DNA from: Streptomyces sp. 1331.2 | GTDB lineage: Bacteria > Actinomycetota > Actinomycetes > Streptomycetales > Streptomycetaceae | Length of the DNA stretch: 64,000 nucleotides | Direction of reading: 5' to 3' | NCBI RefSeq assembly: GCF_900199205.1 | Contig: NZ_OBMJ01000001.1 | Span: forward strand, 4,715,001-4,779,000 | The notes under the pieces: model-generated | Seen by the model: only the letters and a program-made list of their open reading frames with translations | What the model was told of the DNA's origin: nothing | The model's database searches: none | Program-made: the position numbers and the translations under genes | Part shown: one piece after another, positions 61,265-64,000 of the stretch | How the letters are laid out: every line of letters begins with the position of its first letter | Numbering within the stretch: the stretch's first letter is position 1

Positions 61265-62599
61265 TCAGTGGGCCGGGTCGGCCGGCAGGGCCAGTTCGGT
61301 CGGCAGCACCGGGTCGCCCTTGGAGAGCTGGGTGGCCGACAGCGGCAGTGCGGCCCGGGCCCGGACGTGCCGTTCGCGGGCGGCGCTCAGCGGCTCCCGG
61401 CCGACGGTCTCGCCGGCCAGCACCAGCGGCACCTGCACCAGGTGCGGCCGCAGTTCCTCCGGGACGGGCCCGGTGCCGACCACCTCGGCCTCGGCCACGC
61501 CCTCGGCGTCGGGCCGGCGGGCCGCCCACTTGCGGCCGCCGATGCTGGTCTTGCCGCCGGCCGCGCGCTTGGCGACCGGGACCAGCGGTCCGCCCTCGGT
61601 CTCGGCCCGGGCGACGAGCTTGTAGACCATGGCGCAGGTCGGGTGGCCGCTGCCGGTGACCAGGCTGGTGCCGACGCCGTAGCCGTCGACCGGGGCGGCG
61701 GCCAGGGCGGCGATCGCGTACTCGTCCAGGTCCGAGGTGACGATGATCCTGGTCTTCTCGGCGCCCAGTTCGTCGAGCTGGCGGCGGACCCGGTGGGCGA
61801 GGAGGGTGAGGTCGCCGGAGTCGATCCGGACGGCGCCCAGTTCGGGGCCGGCCACCTCGACGGCGGTGCGTACGGCCTCGCGCAGGTCGAAGGTGTCGAC
61901 GAGCAGCGTGGTGCCCTTGCCCATCGAGGCGATCTGCGCGCGGAAGGCGTCCCGTTCGCTGTCGTGGACCAGGGTGAAGGCGTGGGCGGCGGTGCCGGTG
62001 GTCGGGATGCCGTGGGTGAAACCGGCCTCCAGGTCGGAGGTGGCGGCGAACCCGGCCACGTACGCGGCCCGGGCGGCGGAGACGGCAGCCTGCTCGTGGG
62101 CCCGGCGGGCGCCCATCTCGATGACCGGGCGGCCGCCGGCGGCGGCCGTCATCCGGGAGGCGGCGGCCGCGATCGCCGAGTCGTGGTTGAGGATCGAGAG
62201 AATCACCGTCTCCAGGATCACCGCCTCGGCGAAGCTGCCCTCGACGGTGAGCAGCGGCGAGCCGGGGAAGTAGACCTCGCCCTCGGGGTAGCCGTGGATG
62301 TCGCCGCGGAAGCGGTAGTCGGCGAGGTAGCGCAGGGTGTCCTCGTCGACCACGCCCTGGCCGGCCAGCCAGTCCAGTTGGGCGGTGGAGAAGCGGAAGG
62401 CCTCGACGGCGTCGAGCACCCGGCCGGTGCCGGCCATGACGCCGTAGCGGCGGCCGCCCGGCAGACGGCGGGTGAAGACCTCGAAGACGGAGTGGCGGTG
62501 CGCGGCCCCGCTGCGCAGGGCGGCCTGCAGCATGGTGAGCTCGTAGCGGTCGGTGAGGAGCGCGGTCGAGCCGGCCGCGCGCACGGAAGTGGCGTCCAT
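61265..62599 (-). CDS. pncB: Nicotinate phosphoribosyltransferase
   Basis: The 444-residue enzyme joins nicotinate and PRPP to give nicotinate mononucleotide, the Preiss-Handler route to NAD. Signatures are LLTDRYELTMLQAAL, VFEVFTRRLPGGRRYGV, EMGARRAHEQAAV (catalytic His region), and VRIDSGDLTLLAHRVR. The ATG is at 62599; the short upstream gap to the ClpS gene is divergent. With PncA it forms an NAD salvage pair. Confidence 0.94.
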   Translation of the reverse strand: MDATSVRAAGSTALLTDRYELTMLQAALRSGAAHRHSVFEVFTRRLPGGRRYGVMAGTGRVLDAVEAFRFSTAQLDWLAGQGVVDEDTLRYLADYRFRGDIHGYPEGEVYFPGSPLLTVEGSFAEAVILETVILSILNHDSAIAAAASRMTAAAGGRPVIEMGARRAHEQAAVSAARAAYVAGFAATSDLEAGFTHGIPTTGTAAHAFTLVHDSERDAFRAQIASMGKGTTLLVDTFDLREAVRTAVEVAGPELGAVRIDSGDLTLLAHRVRRQLDELGAEKTRIIVTSDLDEYAIAALAAAPVDGYGVGTSLVTGSGHPTCAMVYKLVARAETEGGPLVPVAKRAAGGKTSIGGRKWAARRPDAEGVAEAEVVGTGPVPEELRPHLVQVPLVLAGETVGREPLSAARERHVRARAALPLSATQLSKGDPVLPTELALPADPAH

Positions 62600-62739
62600 G
62601 GAGATGATGCTACTACCACTTAGCGTCAGAGTGACGATTTCTCGTCGAGCGGACCGGGTCGGAATCGCCCGGGTGTCCCCCGGATGGCAGCATGGGGCTT
62701 GAGGAGCAACGGACGAGTGTGCAGCGAGGAGGACCCGGC

Positions 62740-63033
62740 GTGAGTGTCGCGCCCGCGGAGATCGAGCGCCCCGAGGTCGAGGGGCTGCCGGTGGCAGAAC
62801 CGGACACGCCCTGGGTGACCATCGTGCACAACGACGCGGTCAACCTGATGAGCTACGTCCAGTACGTCTTCCAGGCCTACTTCGGCTACCCGAAGGACAA
62901 GGCCCGGAAGCTGATGATGGACGTCCACACCAAGGGGCGGGCGGTGGTCTCCAACGGTTCCCGCGAGGAGATGGAGCGCGACGTCCAGGCGATGCACGGC
63001 TACGGCCTCTGGGCGACGCTGCAGCACGACTGA
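62740..63033 (+). CDS. clpS: ATP-dependent Clp protease adaptor ClpS
   Basis: The 97-residue adaptor binds the N-domain of ClpC/ClpA and delivers N-end-rule substrates. The hallmark region is PWVTIVHNDAVNLMSYVQYVF, with KARKLMMDVHTKGRAVV following. GTG 62740 follows GAGGAGG by seven bases; an in-frame ATG at 62692 lacks this. A 17-bp tandem repeat begins in its last codons. The DUF2017 gene downstream is its usual companion. Confidence 0.94.
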   Translation: MSVAPAEIERPEVEGLPVAEPDTPWVTIVHNDAVNLMSYVQYVFQAYFGYPKDKARKLMMDVHTKGRAVVSNGSREEMERDVQAMHGYGLWATLQHD

Positions 63034-63090
63034 CGCCGCGGCACGACTGACGCCGCGGTGCGACCGGCGCTGCGGTACGACCGACGCCGG
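63025..63090 (+). repeat. 17-bp tandem repeat across the clpS stop codon
   Basis: Four units: 63025-63041 and 63042-63058 are identical (CACGACTGACGCCGCGG), 63059-63075 and 63076-63090 have drifted. The first unit includes the last codons and stop of clpS. Confidence 0.85.
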
Positions 63091-63138
63091 ACCGCCGGCC
63101 GTACGACGACGACGACGAAGACGGGCTGACCGATACAG

Positions 63139-63711
63139 ATGGCTGGGTTGTTCGAGAGCACCGGCGGTGGCGGCGCGGTGATCGCGCTGGACGAGTGGGA
63201 GGCCTCCATCCTGCGCTCGCTGGAAGTGCAGGTGTTGGAGCTGATCGGCCCCGGGCCGGGCGGGGAGGGCGGCGACCCGCTGGCCGCGCTGTTCGCCGAG
63301 GGGCCGACCGAGGCGCCCGCCGATCCGGTGCTGGCCCGGTTCTTCCCCGACGCCTACGGCGATCCGGAGAAGCCGGACGACGGCGAGGCCGAGGCGGCGT
63401 CCGGGGAGTTCCGCCGCTTCACCGAGCTGGACCTGCGGGCCCGCAAGCGGGACGACGCGCTGTTCGTCATCCGGGCGCTGGACGGGCTCGGCGGTGGCGG
63501 GGTGCTCAAGCTGGGCACCGAGGACTGCCCGCGCTGGCTGGGCGCGCTGAACGACCTGCGGCTGGCCCTCGGCGTCCGGCTGGAGGTCACCGAGGACGAC
63601 GAGGACGGCCTCTACGACCTGCCGGACGGCGACGAGCGCAAGCCGCTGGTGATGGCGTACCTGTGGCTGGGGGCGCTGCAGGAGTCGCTGCTGGAGGCGA
63701 TGGCCGGGTGA
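63139..63711 (+). CDS. DUF2017 family protein
   Basis: The 190-residue protein is acidic, with a conserved start MAGLFESTGGGGAVIALDEWEASILRSL and a C-terminal LALGVRLEVTEDDED and AYLWLGALQESLLEAM. It follows clpS in actinobacteria and is probably functionally linked. No enzymatic motif or membrane segment is visible. No strong Shine-Dalgarno precedes ATG 63139. Confidence 0.85.
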   Translation: MAGLFESTGGGGAVIALDEWEASILRSLEVQVLELIGPGPGGEGGDPLAALFAEGPTEAPADPVLARFFPDAYGDPEKPDDGEAEAASGEFRRFTELDLRARKRDDALFVIRALDGLGGGGVLKLGTEDCPRWLGALNDLRLALGVRLEVTEDDEDGLYDLPDGDERKPLVMAYLWLGALQESLLEAMAG

Positions 63712-63764
63712 ACGGGAGCTGAATCCCGGCCCACGTTCAGGGGTGATCCTGCCCGCTTTCGGGC

Positions 63765-63810
63765 AAGCCCCGACGGTTTCGTCCAGCATGTGGACGATCC
63801 GCCGGGGCTT
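63765..63810 (+). terminator. Terminator after the DUF2017 gene
   Basis: Arms AAGCCCCG and CGGGGCTT with an inner CGTCC/GGACG stem close an AGCATGT loop; TT follows. A second small hairpin, GCCCG-CTTT-CGGGC, lies at 63751-63764. Confidence 0.75.
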
Positions 63811-63933
63811 TTCCGCACAAAATCGGGCGAACCCTACCAGGCCATGCTCAAATATCGCTCAGACGAACACCGCTATTCGGATGGTGCGTGGTACGACTTC
63901 TCCACCCCCGAGACCGACCAGGACGGTGTGCGC

Positions 63934-64000
63934 ATGGCCGAGAAGTTGTCCGACGAAGTCGTCGACACCACTCCGGACGAAGAGGGCTACGAGCGGGGAC
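63934..64000 (+). CDS. Start of a probable amino-acid permease (3' end outside window)
   Basis: Only 22 residues are visible: MAEKLSDEVVDTTPDEEGYERG. The end GYERG resembles the start of amino-acid permeases of the LysP/AnsP type, where GY-RGL-RQVQMIAIGGAIG follows. The frame is open upstream to ATG 63844, but the codons there are unlike coding sequence, so they are treated as leader. GTG 63928 is an alternative start. Confidence 0.45.
   Translation, partial: MAEKLSDEVVDTTPDEEGYERG

Noticed and set aside
40971..63090. CRISPR array
   Set aside because: The tandem repeats are contiguous without spacers, so they are not CRISPR.
63844..63933. N-terminal extension of the last gene from ATG 63844
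   Set aside because: Codons there (aaa, tat, tca, gat) do not match coding bias of the region and the known family starts near MAEK.

Overview
The window is high-GC actinomycete chromosome. The two SsgA-like sporulation proteins, the tmRNA tag ending in ALAA, a DasR-type operator, a TTA (bldA-type) leucine codon, many apparently leaderless genes and the gene order all point to Streptomycetaceae (Streptomyces or Kitasatospora). I cannot name the species from sequence alone. Most of the window reads as conserved core chromosome. No insertion sequence, transposase, integrase, prophage or CRISPR array was seen.

Layout. 1-1,060: the end of a methyltransferase gene and a gene-free stretch packed with perfect hairpins. 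1,060-8,908: a soluble EssC-like FHA/FtsK ATPase divergent from two membrane-anchored Ser/Thr kinases that flank a secreted GH12 glucanase. 8,966-17,079: a translation, division and RNA-quality block (prfB, a small Cys-rich membrane protein, ftsE, ftsX, a C-terminal processing protease, smpB, ssrA, a HelD-type RNA polymerase helicase). 17,437-24,157: malic enzyme, HU, murA, YqgE, a DUF3039 protein and a GH20 hexosaminidase behind a DasR-like operator. 24,471-28,851: a three-gene molybdenum hydroxylase operon. 28,852-31,062: tRNA-Cys, a guanidine-III riboswitch in front of a guanidinium exporter, and an MFS transporter. 31,066-37,327: a Tat/lipoprotein deacetylase-like protein and a translationally coupled trio of sortase, membrane esterase and a rhomboid-like/lysyl-PG-synthase fusion. 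37,373-41,957: an SsgA-like protein, a DEAH helicase with a Crp-type palindrome between them, an IclR regulator and a PDZ/Lon-type protease. 41,967-48,820: an Lrp regulator, a two-component system, a chitinase and a GT87 mannosyltransferase. 48,914-53,395: a second SsgA-like protein, two RDD proteins, a small membrane protein and endonuclease V. 53,493-56,724: a small type VII secretion satellite (two WXG100-type proteins and a mycosin-like protease). 56,876-64,000: DinB, a sigma-like protein, an orphan AbiEi-like protein, pncA, pncB, clpS, a DUF2017 protein and the start of a probable amino-acid permease.

Functional links. SmpB and tmRNA (ribosome rescue), RF2 (termination) and ClpS (adaptor for ClP degradation) are parts of one protein quality-control theme. 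FtsEX sits directly beside a membrane protease. The hexosaminidase and chitinase work on chitin and GlcNAc oligomers. The Ser/Thr kinase beside an FHA protein suggests phospho-dependent control. PncA and PncB are consecutive steps of NAD salvage, nicotinamide to nicotinate to nicotinate mononucleotide.

The strongest signals for a second look are the guanidine-III aptamer with two competing hairpins, the molybdoenzyme that has lost its expected catalytic glutamate and whose iron-sulfur partner has a repeat tail, the coupled sortase/esterase/lysyltransferase operon, the orphan type VII satellite, the transmembrane-less EssC-like ATPase and the hairpin array at 582-1,022. None is proven to be a new system.
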